A stretch of 64,000 bases of DNA from Trueperaceae bacterium. GTDB lineage: Bacteria; Deinococcota; Deinococci; Deinococcales; Trueperaceae. The notes under the pieces were generated by a model. It was not told where the DNA came from. It saw only the letters and a list, made by a program, of their open reading frames with translations, and did no database searches. Each line of letters starts with the position of its first letter. Within the stretch, counting starts at the first letter, position 1. A program made the position numbers and the translations under genes. The stretch is from contig JAABTL010000003.1 of assembly GCA_011389865.1 (NCBI GenBank), positions 62,001 through 126,000 of the forward strand, read 5' to 3'. Below, in pieces: positions 42,818-51,954 of the stretch.

Positions 42818-45800
42818 ATGGCGCGTTGGTCGCTGCGCATGCTCGGCCCGTTCGTCGCGGAACGCGACGGCGCGCCGCTGCCCGGCTTCCGCTCGGACAA
42901 GGTCCGGGCCCTGCTGGCGTTCCTCGCCGTGCACGTCGACCGACCGTGGTCGCGGACGACGCTGGCCGACCTGTTGTGGCCCGAGCAACCCGAGCCGATG
43001 GCCCGCGGCAGCCTTCGGAACGCCCTGTCCAACCTGCGCCAGGTGATCGGCGACCGCGACAGCGAGCCGCCGTTCTTGCGCGTCACGCAGGCCGCGGTGC
43101 AGGCGAACGCGGCCGCCGAGCGCTGGGTCGACGTCGACGACTTCCTGCGCCTGCGGGCGCGCGCGGGCGATGTTGACGTCGCCGACGCCGAGCCCGAGGC
43201 GGTGGCGCCGCTGGAGCGGGCTCTGTCGCTCTACCGTGGCCCCTTCCTGGAGGGTTTCGTCGTACCCAGCGCGCCGTTCGAGTCGTGGTTGGCGACCACG
43301 CGTGAGCAGCTGCAACGCGAGGCGGTGCGTGCCGCGCGCACCCTGGCGTTCACGCACGCGCGTCAGGGCGACGTGGAGGCAGCAACGGTGGCTGCCCGAC
43401 GCTGGCTCGATCTCGAGCCGTGGGACGAGGCGGCGCATCGCCAGCTGGTCCGGCTACTGCTGCTGCAGGGCCAACGTGCCGCCGCACTGGCGCAGTACGA
43501 GGCACTCCGAGCGCGCCTGGCCGAGGACCTCGGGGTCGAGCCGGAGCTCGAGACGACGCAGCAGGACGAGGCGATCCGTGCCGAGCGCTCCTCGCGGTCG
43601 GTGGTCGGCCCCACGCCCGTCGCCTGGCCGGGCCTGCGGCGGAACGCGCCGGGGTCGGAGCCGGAGCCTGCGTTCGTTGCCCGCGAGGAGGAGATGCGGC
43701 GGCTGAGCGATGTTCTGGAGCACGTCGTCGCGGGTGGCGCGGGCGTCGCCTTCGTGACGGGCGAGCCGGGCAGCGGCAAGACCGCGCTGCTGGCGGAGTT
43801 CGCCCGCCAGGCCATCGTCGACCACGCCCAGCTGGTCGCCCTCTGGGGTCAGGGGAATGCCTTCACGGGCAGGGGCGATCCCTTCGAGCCGTTCCGGCAC
43901 GCCGCCCAGATGTTGTCGGGTGAGGTGGAGGCCCCACCGGCCGCCGGCGCGAGCCGGGCCGAGGCGGCGCGGCGCCTGTGGCGCTGCCTGCCGTCGACAC
44001 TCGACGCCCTCCTCGAGCGCGGTCCGGACCTCATCGACCGCTTCGTCTCGGGCCGGACCCTGCTCGACTTCGCCCGCCGTCACGCCGGGGTGACCGCCGA
44101 TCAACTGCGCCGGCTCGAGCGGCGAGCGGACGAATCGATGGGCGCGCCGGGCCCGCGGGCCGCCGAGCGCCAGACGGAGTTCTTCGAACAGTTCACCCGC
44201 GTCATCGGCACGCTCGCCGAACGGCACCCCCTCCTGCTCGTCTTGGACGACCTGCAGTGGATCGATCCCGGCTCGAGCGACCTTCTCTTCCACTTGGCGC
44301 GCGGGGTGGCGGGGCGTCGCGTTCTACTGCTGGGTGCGTACCGCGCAGAGGAGGCGGCGCTGCGGCCGGGCGGCGGGGGGCGCTCCCTGGTCAGCGCCGT
44401 CGAGGAGCTCCTGACGGCCGACGGGAGCGTGCGCATCGACCTGACGAACGCCGGTGGCCGGCGGTTCGTGGATGCCCTGCTCGAAAGCGAGCCGAACGCG
44501 CTGCGTCCCGCGTTTCGCCGCAGCCTCGCGGAGCGGACGTCCGGTAACCCGCTGTTCACCATCGAACTGCTGCGTGGGCTGCAACTGCGTGGCCACCTGC
44601 GGCGCGATCGGCACGGGCGTTGGGTCGAGGGACCGGCGCTGAGCTGGGACGATGTGCCCGCGCGTGTTGAGGCCGTCATCGAAGGGCGGATCGGCCACCT
44701 GTCTGCGACGTGCCGCGAGCTGCTCACGATCGCCGCAGTCGAGGGCGAGCAGTTCACCGCCGAGGTGGCCGCGGCCGTGATCGGCCTACCGCTGGTGCAT
44801 GCGTGCGAGCTGCTGAGCGAAGAGGGGGCTCGACGACACCAGCTGGTGGCGGCGCACACCGTGCGCAGCGTCGGGGGCGCGAGCCTCGCGCTCTACCGCT
44901 TTCGGCACGGCCTGTTCCAGACGTACCTCTACCAGCGCCTCGACCCGGTGGAGCGGGCGCGCCTGCACGGTCGCGTCGGCCGCGAGTTGCGAAGCCTTTA
45001 CCGACCCGACCCCGGCCGCTACCCGCGTGTGGCCCTGTCGTTGGCGCGCCACTTCGAGGCCGCAGGCCTGGCTGGCGACGCCGTGGGCGCCCACGCCGAC
45101 GCAGCGCGTCACGCCCTCGGCCTGTCGGCCAACGCCGAGGCCGTTGCCCATCTGCGCCGGGGACTGGAACTGCTGCGCACGCTTCCAGCCTCCAAGGAGC
45201 GTGACCGCCAGGAGTTCGAGATGCAGTTGGGCCTCGGCCCGCCACTGACGGCCATCAAGGGGTGGGCGCCGCCGGAGCTGGCGGTGGCCTACGCCCGTGC
45301 CGAGGAGCTGAGTGCCGGCATCGACGACGCCGCGCAGTTGGTCCCAGCCCTGTGGCTACTGTCGGTGTTCCACCTCGGCCGTTCGGAGCATCAGGAGGTG
45401 CAGCGGCTGAAGGAGCGGATGAGGCACTTGGCGTGGAAGACGGGCGACCCGGCGCTGGTCGCGCTGGCCCGCCTGAACACCGCCACCTTCTTTCAAGGAC
45501 GCTTCGTGGAGGCGCGTCGCCAGCTGGAGGAGGCCTGCGCGGACCCGGATGTCGGGCTGCAGCGGCAGCTCGCTCGCCGCTTCGGCATGGCGCCCGCGGT
45601 CGTGGCGCTCGCGTTCCTGTCCGAGTGCCTGTGGCTCCTGAACCGCCCGCGTGAGGCCGACCGGCGTGGGTGCGAGGCGCGCGCGTTGGCGGAGCGGATC
45701 GACCACCCGATGACGACGTGCTACGCCGTCGGGCGCGCATGCTGGCTCGCGGCCCTGCGCGGCGACGGCGAGGCCACCCGTGCCTTCGCCGCCGAGCTGC

Positions 45801-46255
45801 TTGCCGAGGCCGCGCCTCACGGGCTCGACAACTTCGCCTCAGCCGCCACCTTCTTCGGGCACCGGGCTTCGCTGCGCGGCGGCACGGCGGCCGTCGATCT
45901 CGACGCCATGGAGGCGGCGATCGAGCGCTACGCCGCCCGCGGGACGACCCTCAACCGTTCCGCCTTCCTTGCGCACCACGCACGGGCCTGCGGCGAGGCG
46001 GGGCAGATCGACCGCGGGCTCGCGGCGGTCGACGCGTCACTGTCCGAGGCGGAGCGTAGCGGTGAGCTGTGGTTCCAGGCGGAGGCTTGGCGCGTCAAGG
46101 GGGAGCTGTTGGGCTTACGGGCGGCGACGGGCGCGGGGCGGGCGCAGAGCCGCCGCGCCGGGCGCGCCTGCTTCGAGGCGGCGCAGCGGACCGCCCGGGG
46201 CCAGGGCGCCGTGGCTCTCGAGCGGCGGGCGGCCGCGTGCTTGGCGTCGTGCTGA
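42818..46255 (+). CDS. BTAD-domain regulator with AAA ATPase and TPR
   Basis: 1145 residues. DNA-binding half: RWSLRMLGPFVAERDG and TTLADLLWPEQPEPMARGSL. BTAD helices run to about residue 245. ATPase: Walker A GEPGSGKTALL near residue 315, sensor/Walker B LLLVLDDLQWIDPGSSDLLF. The C-terminal 450 residues are TPR-like (HLRRGLELLRTLPASKERDR, then GWAPPELAVAYARAEEL). It closely resembles the regulator at the right end of the window over its whole length, and only distantly the 11.2-kb one. A weak GGGGG precedes ATG 42818. It is followed 10 nt later by yhhN, probably in one transcript. Confidence 0.88.
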   Translation: MARWSLRMLGPFVAERDGAPLPGFRSDKVRALLAFLAVHVDRPWSRTTLADLLWPEQPEPMARGSLRNALSNLRQVIGDRDSEPPFLRVTQAAVQANAAAERWVDVDDFLRLRARAGDVDVADAEPEAVAPLERALSLYRGPFLEGFVVPSAPFESWLATTREQLQREAVRAARTLAFTHARQGDVEAATVAARRWLDLEPWDEAAHRQLVRLLLLQGQRAAALAQYEALRARLAEDLGVEPELETTQQDEAIRAERSSRSVVGPTPVAWPGLRRNAPGSEPEPAFVAREEEMRRLSDVLEHVVAGGAGVAFVTGEPGSGKTALLAEFARQAIVDHAQLVALWGQGNAFTGRGDPFEPFRHAAQMLSGEVEAPPAAGASRAEAARRLWRCLPSTLDALLERGPDLIDRFVSGRTLLDFARRHAGVTADQLRRLERRADESMGAPGPRAAERQTEFFEQFTRVIGTLAERHPLLLVLDDLQWIDPGSSDLLFHLARGVAGRRVLLLGAYRAEEAALRPGGGGRSLVSAVEELLTADGSVRIDLTNAGGRRFVDALLESEPNALRPAFRRSLAERTSGNPLFTIELLRGLQLRGHLRRDRHGRWVEGPALSWDDVPARVEAVIEGRIGHLSATCRELLTIAAVEGEQFTAEVAAAVIGLPLVHACELLSEEGARRHQLVAAHTVRSVGGASLALYRFRHGLFQTYLYQRLDPVERARLHGRVGRELRSLYRPDPGRYPRVALSLARHFEAAGLAGDAVGAHADAARHALGLSANAEAVAHLRRGLELLRTLPASKERDRQEFEMQLGLGPPLTAIKGWAPPELAVAYARAEELSAGIDDAAQLVPALWLLSVFHLGRSEHQEVQRLKERMRHLAWKTGDPALVALARLNTATFFQGRFVEARRQLEEACADPDVGLQRQLARRFGMAPAVVALAFLSECLWLLNRPREADRRGCEARALAERIDHPMTTCYAVGRACWLAALRGDGEATRAFAAELLAEAAPHGLDNFASAATFFGHRASLRGGTAAVDLDAMEAAIERYAARGTTLNRSAFLAHHARACGEAGQIDRGLAAVDASLSEAERSGELWFQAEAWRVKGELLGLRAATGAGRAQSRRAGRACFEAAQRTARGQGAVALERRAAACLASC

Positions 46256-46265
46256 CGGCGCCGCC

Positions 46266-46898
46266 GTGACTGCTCCCGTCCTGGCGGTCGCGGTCGGCGT
46301 CGCGGCGGCCCTCGCCGCTGCCCGTACCGGGAGACCTTGGGCGTACGGACTGGCCAAGGTCGTCGCGTCTCTGGGCTTCATCGCGGTGGCCGTGGCGGCC
46401 GGCGCGACGGGCGCCGGCTGGAGCCGCTGGGCGCTGGCGGCCCTCGTGCTGTCCGGCGTCGGCGACGCGGTCTTGGCCGTGCGTTCCCGCGGGGGGTTCG
46501 TCGCCGGCCTGGCGGCGTTCCTCGTCGCCCACGCGGTCTACGCCGTGGCGTTCCTGATGCGTGGCGCCGATGCGTGGCCGCTCGTGGTGGCCGCGCTCGC
46601 GCTGGCGCTCGCGGCGCCGCTCGGCTGGCGCGCGCTCGCGGCCCACGTGCCGCGCGCGCTGAGACGCGCCGTCCTCGCGTACCTCGTCGTGGTGTCGGCC
46701 GTGGTGGCGACCGGACTGGCCGTCCGCGTCACGCACGGAGCCCCGGGCCTGGCGCTCGGGGCCGTGCTCGTCGTGGGCTCGGACCTCGCGGTCGCGCGAG
46801 AGCGGTTCGGCCGGCCGGGGTTCGTGAACAAGGTGGTCGGTCTACCCGCGTACTACCTGGGGCAGCTGCTCATCGCGGCGAGCCTGGGCGGCGGCTGA
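46266..46898 (+). CDS. YhhN family membrane protein (lysoplasmalogenase-like)
   Basis: 210 residues, about seven hydrophobic helices, GTG start 10 nt after the regulator stop. Family text: LVLSGVGDAVLAV, FVAGLAAFLVAHAVYAVAF, LGAVLVVGSDLAVARERF and PAYYLGQLLIAASL. YhhN/TMEM86 proteins hydrolyse the vinyl-ether bond of lysoplasmalogens; the bacterial substrate is less clear. Linkage to a BTAD regulator is unusual. Confidence 0.82.
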   Translation: MTAPVLAVAVGVAAALAAARTGRPWAYGLAKVVASLGFIAVAVAAGATGAGWSRWALAALVLSGVGDAVLAVRSRGGFVAGLAAFLVAHAVYAVAFLMRGADAWPLVVAALALALAAPLGWRALAAHVPRALRRAVLAYLVVVSAVVATGLAVRVTHGAPGLALGAVLVVGSDLAVARERFGRPGFVNKVVGLPAYYLGQLLIAASLGGG

Positions 46899-46960
46899 CC
46901 GACGCGTCGCGGGGCCCGTCCGGCGTCGTCCGCGCCCCGCTCGAACCCGAGTGGGTCGAG

Positions 46961-46966
46961 TAGGCT
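46961..46966 (+). promoter_or_regulatory. Leaderless -10 box of the iron permease gene
   Basis: TAGGCT lies 8 nt before GTG 46975. Confidence 0.45.
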
Positions 46967-46974
46967 GGTCAACC

Positions 46975-48681
46975 GTGCGAACTTGGATGACGAGCCAGGC
47001 CCAACGCGGGCGCATCGCACGGTCCCTCGGCGGGGCGCGCGGCAGTGGCCTGCTGAGCGGCTGGAGCGTCGCCGTCACGCTGCTGGCGCTGCTCGTGGCG
47101 GCACCCGTATGGGTCGTGCTGAGCAGCGCGTTCACCCCGTCCGGGGACGTCTGGTCGCACCTCGCGTCGACCGTGTTGCCTCGCTACGTGCGCAACTCGC
47201 TGTGGCTCCTGCTCGGCGTCGGTTTGGGGAGCCTGGTGATCGGCGTGGGCCTCGCCTGGCTGGTGACCATGTGCCGCTTCCCCGGGAAGCGGGTCTTCGA
47301 GTGGGCCCTTCTCCTGCCGATGGCGGTGCCGGCCTACATCCTGGCGTACACCTACACCGATTTCCTGCAGTTCGCGGGTCCGCTCCAGACCACCCTGCGG
47401 GCGGTCACCGGTTGGGGGCCGGGCGAGTACTGGTTCCCGAACGTCCGCTCGCTGGGCGGCGCGATCGCCATGCTGACGCTGGCCCTCTACCCCTACGTGT
47501 ACCTCCTGTCGCGCGCGGCCTTCCTCGAGCAGTCGTCGTCGATCCTGGAGGCGAGTCGGAGCCTCGGGCGGGGACCGTGGCGGAGCTTCTTCTCGGTCTC
47601 GCTGCCGCTGGCGCGACCGGCGATCGCGGCCGGCGTCGCGCTCGCACTCATGGAGACGCTCAGCGACTTCGGCACCGTCGACTACTTCGGGGTGCAGACC
47701 TTCACGACCGGCATCTACCGCACGTGGTTCGGAATGGGCGAGCGGGTCGCGGCGGCGCAGCTGGCGGCCCTGCTGTTGGTGTTCGTCTTCGTGCTCGTCG
47801 TGCTCGAGCGGTGGCCGCGCCGACGCGGGGCGTACCAGCAGCCGATGTCGAGCCGGTACCGTGTCCTCGCCATGTACCGCCTCACCGGCCGGCGGGCGGC
47901 CCTGGCGTTCATGGCGAGCCTGATGCCGATCGCCTTGGGTTTCCTGCTGCCAGCCGGGGTGCTGCTCACGATGGCCGTGCGCAACGCCGGGCGCTCGGTG
48001 AGTCCGGCGTTCTGGCAGTACGCGGGTAACAGCCTGCTGCTGGCCGTGCTCACCGCGCTGTTGGCGATGGTGCTGGCGCTGGTGCTGGCGTACGGCGTGA
48101 GGATCCGCCCGAACGTCCTCACCAAGCTGTCGACGCGGGTCGCGTCGATGGGTTACGCCGTGCCGGGCTCGGTCATCGCCGTGGGCGTGCTCATGCCGCT
48201 CGGGTTCATCGACAACACGGTCGACGGCTGGATGCGCAGCGTCTTCGGGGTCTCCACGGGCCTGCTGCTGAGCGGGACGATCGTCGGCCTGGTGTTCGCC
48301 TACCTGGTGCGCTTCCTCGCCGTCTCGTTCGGAACGGTCGAGGCCGGTCTCGGGAAGGTCACGCGCAGCATGGACGAAGCGGCGGGGAGCCTGGGGCACA
48401 AGCCCCTGAGCACGCTGGTCCGGGTGCACATGCCGATCCTCCGCGGGAGCCTCCTCACCGCGATGCTGTTGGTGTTCGTCGACGTGATCAAGGAGCTGCC
48501 GGCCACGCTGATCGTGCGGCCGTTCAACTTCGACACGCTGGCGGTGCGCGTCTACCGGTTGGCGTCGGACGAGCGGCTGGTCGAGGCTTCGGGGGGTGCG
48601 TTGGCGATCGTGTTGGTCGGCATCCTGCCGGTGATCGTGCTGAGCACGGCGATCGCGCGGTCCCGTGAACGCCGTCGCTGA
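46975..48681 (+). CDS. fbpB: Iron(III) ABC permease, FbpB type (fused double permease)
   Basis: 568 residues from GTG 46975 (ATG 46987 is possible). Two complete permease halves, about twelve helices. EAA loops: ILEASRSLGRGPWRSFFSVS in the first half and SMDEAAGSLGHKPLSTLVRV in the second. This is the FbpB/SfuB layout for ferric iron. The binding protein follows 134 nt later behind its own operator; no FbpC ATPase is nearby. Confidence 0.92.
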   Translation: MRTWMTSQAQRGRIARSLGGARGSGLLSGWSVAVTLLALLVAAPVWVVLSSAFTPSGDVWSHLASTVLPRYVRNSLWLLLGVGLGSLVIGVGLAWLVTMCRFPGKRVFEWALLLPMAVPAYILAYTYTDFLQFAGPLQTTLRAVTGWGPGEYWFPNVRSLGGAIAMLTLALYPYVYLLSRAAFLEQSSSILEASRSLGRGPWRSFFSVSLPLARPAIAAGVALALMETLSDFGTVDYFGVQTFTTGIYRTWFGMGERVAAAQLAALLLVFVFVLVVLERWPRRRGAYQQPMSSRYRVLAMYRLTGRRAALAFMASLMPIALGFLLPAGVLLTMAVRNAGRSVSPAFWQYAGNSLLLAVLTALLAMVLALVLAYGVRIRPNVLTKLSTRVASMGYAVPGSVIAVGVLMPLGFIDNTVDGWMRSVFGVSTGLLLSGTIVGLVFAYLVRFLAVSFGTVEAGLGKVTRSMDEAAGSLGHKPLSTLVRVHMPILRGSLLTAMLLVFVDVIKELPATLIVRPFNFDTLAVRVYRLASDERLVEASGGALAIVLVGILPVIVLSTAIARSRERRR

Positions 48682-48712
48682 CGGCGAGGCGCGGCGGCCC
48701 GGATACTTGACC

Positions 48713-48773
48713 TTGACACTCGGGATTCGCGCCTGTCATCATGCCGGCAATCCTGAGTAAAGTACTTGGGATT
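48713..48773 (+). promoter_or_regulatory. Iron-uptake promoter with palindromic operator
   Basis: -35 TTGACA (48713-48718), 18 nt, -10 CATCAT (48737-48742). A palindrome spans 48749-48773, beginning at the expected transcript start: arms AATCCTGAGTA and TACTTGGGATT (9 of 11 complementary) around AAG. A metal-responsive repressor (Fur or DtxR class) is the likely ligand, by context. Confidence 0.65.
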
Positions 48774-48815
48774 GAGCCATTGGACGTCGGCCCCGCGAGC
48801 CGACGGGAGGGACAC

Positions 48816-49838
48816 ATGCACCGACGCCTGCCCACCGCCTTCGTGACCGTCGCGCTCCTCGCGCTGCTGGGGCTCACCAGCGCGCAGGGGGTCGTCAACG
48901 TCTACTCCGCGCGTCACTACGACTCCGACACGACCCTCTTCGAGGCCTTCACCGAGGCGACCGGGATCGAAGTCAACCTCATCGAGGCCGGTGCGGACGA
49001 ACTCATCCAGCGCATCCTCAGCGAGGGCGCGAACAGCCCCGCCGACGTCATCATCACCGTCGACGCCGGACGCCTCTGGCGCGCCGACGACGCCGGCATC
49101 CTCGCCCCCGTCGAATCGGACGCGCTCGAGGCCGCGATCCCGGCCAACCTCCGCCATCCGGACGGGCACTGGTTCGGGCTCTCACAGCGCGTCCGCGGCC
49201 TCGTCTACAGCAGCGATCGCGTCGATCCGGCCGAGCTGTCGACCTACGAGGATCTGGCGACCGACGCGTGGCGTGACCGCGTGTGCGTCCGCTCCTCGAC
49301 CAACATCTACAACATCTCGCTCACCGCGTCGGTCATCGCCAGCGCCGGCGTCGACGCGGCGCAGGCCTGGGCCGACGGCATCGCTCGGAACCTCGCGCGC
49401 TCCCCGCAGGGCGGCGACACCGACCAGATCCGTGCGGTGGCCGCGGCCGAGTGCGACGTCGCGATCGTGAACCACTACTACCTCGCCCGCCTCATCGCCT
49501 CGAGCGATCCGGCCGACCAGGCCGTCGTGGCTGCCGTCGGCATGTTCTTCCCCAACCAGGAGGACCGCGGCACGCACGTCAACATCAGCGGCGCTGGCGT
49601 GGTCGCGACGGCCCCCAACCGGGAGAACGCGATCCGCTTCATCGAGTTCCTCGCGACGCCCGAGGCGCAGGAGGTGTTCGCGAAGGCGAACCACGAGTTC
49701 CCCGCCGTCGAGGGCGTCGCGGTGTCCGAGGCCGTGGCCGGCTTCGGGACGTTCCGGACCGACGAACTCAACGTCGCCGCGGTCGGCGAGAACAGCGCGG
49801 AGGCGCTGCGGGTAATGGACCGCGCCAACTGGCCCTGA
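48816..49838 (+). CDS. fbpA: Iron(III) ABC solute-binding protein, FbpA/FutA type
   Basis: 340 residues. ATG 48816 follows GGGAGG; the earlier ATG 48741 is inside the operator. Signal peptide ends in GLTSAQ. VVNVYSARHYDSDTTLFEAF is the family opening, with Tyr ligands also in IVNHYYLARL. It binds ferric iron outside the membrane for FbpB. Confidence 0.93.
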   Translation: MHRRLPTAFVTVALLALLGLTSAQGVVNVYSARHYDSDTTLFEAFTEATGIEVNLIEAGADELIQRILSEGANSPADVIITVDAGRLWRADDAGILAPVESDALEAAIPANLRHPDGHWFGLSQRVRGLVYSSDRVDPAELSTYEDLATDAWRDRVCVRSSTNIYNISLTASVIASAGVDAAQAWADGIARNLARSPQGGDTDQIRAVAAAECDVAIVNHYYLARLIASSDPADQAVVAAVGMFFPNQEDRGTHVNISGAGVVATAPNRENAIRFIEFLATPEAQEVFAKANHEFPAVEGVAVSEAVAGFGTFRTDELNVAAVGENSAEALRVMDRANWP

Positions 49839-49896
49839 TGCCGGGCACGGCGCGCCGCCGACCTGCGTCGGACGCGCGCAGCGGCGAGCCACGAGC

Positions 49897-49962
49897 GGGC
49901 GCGCGCCAAGGCGGCGCGCGCCCGCGCCCGTCGCTCAGGTCGCCGCGGGCAGGCACCCGCGG
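49897..49962. terminator. Two terminator-like hairpins between fbpA and the SLC13 gene
   Basis: First stem GGGCGCGCGCC / GGCGCGCGCCC (49897-49923), 11 bp, 5-nt loop. Second stem CCGCGGG / CCCGCGG (49943-49962), 6-nt loop, just beyond the SLC13 stop. No T-runs; convergent context. Confidence 0.55.
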
Positions 49963-49967
49963 GCCCG

Positions 49968-51731
49968 TCAGAACGGCCACACCCGCGGGATCATGAGCAG
50001 GGAGACGGCTGCGGTGACGAGCAACAGCGGCACGCCCGCGCGCAAGAAGTCGCTGAACACGTAACCGCCGGGGCCGTACACCATCAGGTTCGTCTGGTAG
50101 CCGATGGGCGTCGCGACGGCGGCGGCCGCGGCCAACACGATCGCCATGACGAAGGGCATCGGATCGACGCCGAGGCCCGCGGCGGCGGCGACCGCGATCG
50201 GGAACATCAACACCACGGCGGCGTTGTTGGTGATCACCTGGCTGAACGCCGACGTGAGGGCGAAGAGCGCCAGCAACGCGAGAAAGGGATCGTCGCCCAC
50301 GCGTGCGATCACCACCGCCGCGGTCGTGCCGGCCAGGCCCGAGGCGTCCATCGCGCGGCCCACGCCGATCGAGCAGCCGATCACCAGGACGACCTGCCAG
50401 TCGACACTGCTTCGCGCCGCCTCGACGCTCGTGCAGCGGCTCGCCAGCATCGCGATCGCGGCGACCAGCGCGGCCTGCAGCATCGTCAGGATGCCGAGGG
50501 CGGCGGCGACGACCATCGCCGCGAGGATCCCGACCGCCAGGAGCGCGCGGTCGAAGCGCAGCGGACGGCTGTCGGGCAGCGCACTGACCAGGAAGAAGTC
50601 GCGGCTGTGGCGATGGCGCTCCACGAACGCCGGCGGGGCCTCGAGTAGCAGCGTGTCGCCCGGGCGCAGGACGATGTCGCGCAGGTTGCCCGTGACGCGA
50701 GCGGCGTTTCGGGCCACGGCGATGACGACCGCGCCGTAGCGCGTCCGGAAGCGACCGGCGCGGATGCTGCCGCCCACCAGCGGCGAGGTGTCCGAGACAA
50801 CGGCCTCGGTCAGCACACGCTCGCTGCGGGGGGCATCGAGCTTGAACACCTGATCGGTGGCCGGTGTCAGGCCGTGGCGGCGCTGCAGGTCGACGACCGA
50901 GTCGATCTCGCCCGCCAGGACCAAGCGGTCACCGGCGTGAAGCCGATATTGGGCACCGACGACGGGGAAGACCTCACCCGCCCGATGGACCTCGATGAGC
51001 TGCAGGCCGCTCTCGTCGGCGATGCCCGATTCCGCTACGGTGCGGTTGGCGAGCGGCCCGTCGGTATCGACCGTCATCTCCACCGTGTACTCGCGCGGAT
51101 CCGCGAAGGTCGCCCGCGCTGGGCTGCGGTCGGGCAGCAGCCAGCGCGACGTCGCGACCAGGAACACGAGCCCGACCACGGCGACCGGCACGCCCACCCA
51201 AGCGATCTCGAAGAAGCCCATGCCCACGCCACGCTGCTCGATCAACAGGCCGTGCGCGACGAGCGTGGGACTGGTGCCGACGAGGGTGCACATCCCCCCG
51301 AGCATCGCGGCGTACGACAGCGGGATCATCAGCTTCGAGGGTGGCAGCCGGTGGGTCTTGGCCCAGTCCTGGACGGCAGGGATCAGCATCGCGACGATCG
51401 GCGTGTTGTTGAGGAAGGCGCTGAAGGCGGCCACGGGCGCGGTGAGACGCACCTGGGCGCTGGTGAGCCCTCGGGGGCGCCCGAGCAGCGCGCGCGAGAT
51501 GCGCTGCACGCTGCCGGTCTCTCGCAGGCCGGACACGACCACGTACAGGATGGCTACCGTGACCACGCCCTCGTTGGCGAACCCCGAGAACGCCTCGCCG
51601 GGCGTCAGCACACCGACGAGAAGCAGCACCGCCAGCGCGGCGAGGAACAGGACCTCGGGCGCGATGCGCGTGCGCACCAGCGCGGCGAGCAGCGCGACCA
51701 AGACGGCGGCCGTCCACATGGCGGGCGACAT
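49968..51731 (-). CDS. SLC13-type anion transporter with two TrkA-C domains
   Basis: 587 residues, about 11 helices split by a 210-residue cytoplasmic part. The helical hairpins carry FSAFLNNTPIVAMLIPAV and FSQVITNNAAVVLMFPIAV (paired NxxP/N motifs); the middle contains two RCK/TrkA-C modules (FPVVGAQYRLHAGDRLVLAG, later ending LRPGDTLLLEAPP). This is the SLC13/DASS layout for sulfate or dicarboxylates. A TAAGGT hexamer lies 5 nt before ATG 51731. Confidence 0.88.
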   Translation of the reverse strand: MSPAMWTAAVLVALLAALVRTRIAPEVLFLAALAVLLLVGVLTPGEAFSGFANEGVVTVAILYVVVSGLRETGSVQRISRALLGRPRGLTSAQVRLTAPVAAFSAFLNNTPIVAMLIPAVQDWAKTHRLPPSKLMIPLSYAAMLGGMCTLVGTSPTLVAHGLLIEQRGVGMGFFEIAWVGVPVAVVGLVFLVATSRWLLPDRSPARATFADPREYTVEMTVDTDGPLANRTVAESGIADESGLQLIEVHRAGEVFPVVGAQYRLHAGDRLVLAGEIDSVVDLQRRHGLTPATDQVFKLDAPRSERVLTEAVVSDTSPLVGGSIRAGRFRTRYGAVVIAVARNAARVTGNLRDIVLRPGDTLLLEAPPAFVERHRHSRDFFLVSALPDSRPLRFDRALLAVGILAAMVVAAALGILTMLQAALVAAIAMLASRCTSVEAARSSVDWQVVLVIGCSIGVGRAMDASGLAGTTAAVVIARVGDDPFLALLALFALTSAFSQVITNNAAVVLMFPIAVAAAAGLGVDPMPFVMAIVLAAAAAVATPIGYQTNLMVYGPGGYVFSDFLRAGVPLLLVTAAVSLLMIPRVWPF

Positions 51732-51954
51732 GATCCACCTTAGCGGGCGGACGCGCGCGGCATGGCGCGACCCGTGTCCGAGCGCGCGGCACGCTCGGGA
51801 TGCTCTGCCACGAGGAGCGCCGCAGGAGGCGCAGGCGGCCAGGGTGTCGGTTCCACGCCTCGGCCGTGATCGGCCCGTGGGTCGGCAGGACCGTGCCGAA
51901 CTGGGCGACCCCGATGGCGCCGATCGGCTCCAGGACCGGGTCGCGTCGCCGGGC
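51732..51954 (-). other. 223-bp gap with a possible gene relic
   Basis: Minus strand frame reading DPVLEPIGAIGVAQFG, then TVLPTHGPITAEAWNR, ends without a start or full domain; the HGP piece recalls the last motif of MBL-fold enzymes. It may be a remnant of a gene once upstream of SLC13. The SLC13 -10 box is at 51737-51742. Confidence 0.3.
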
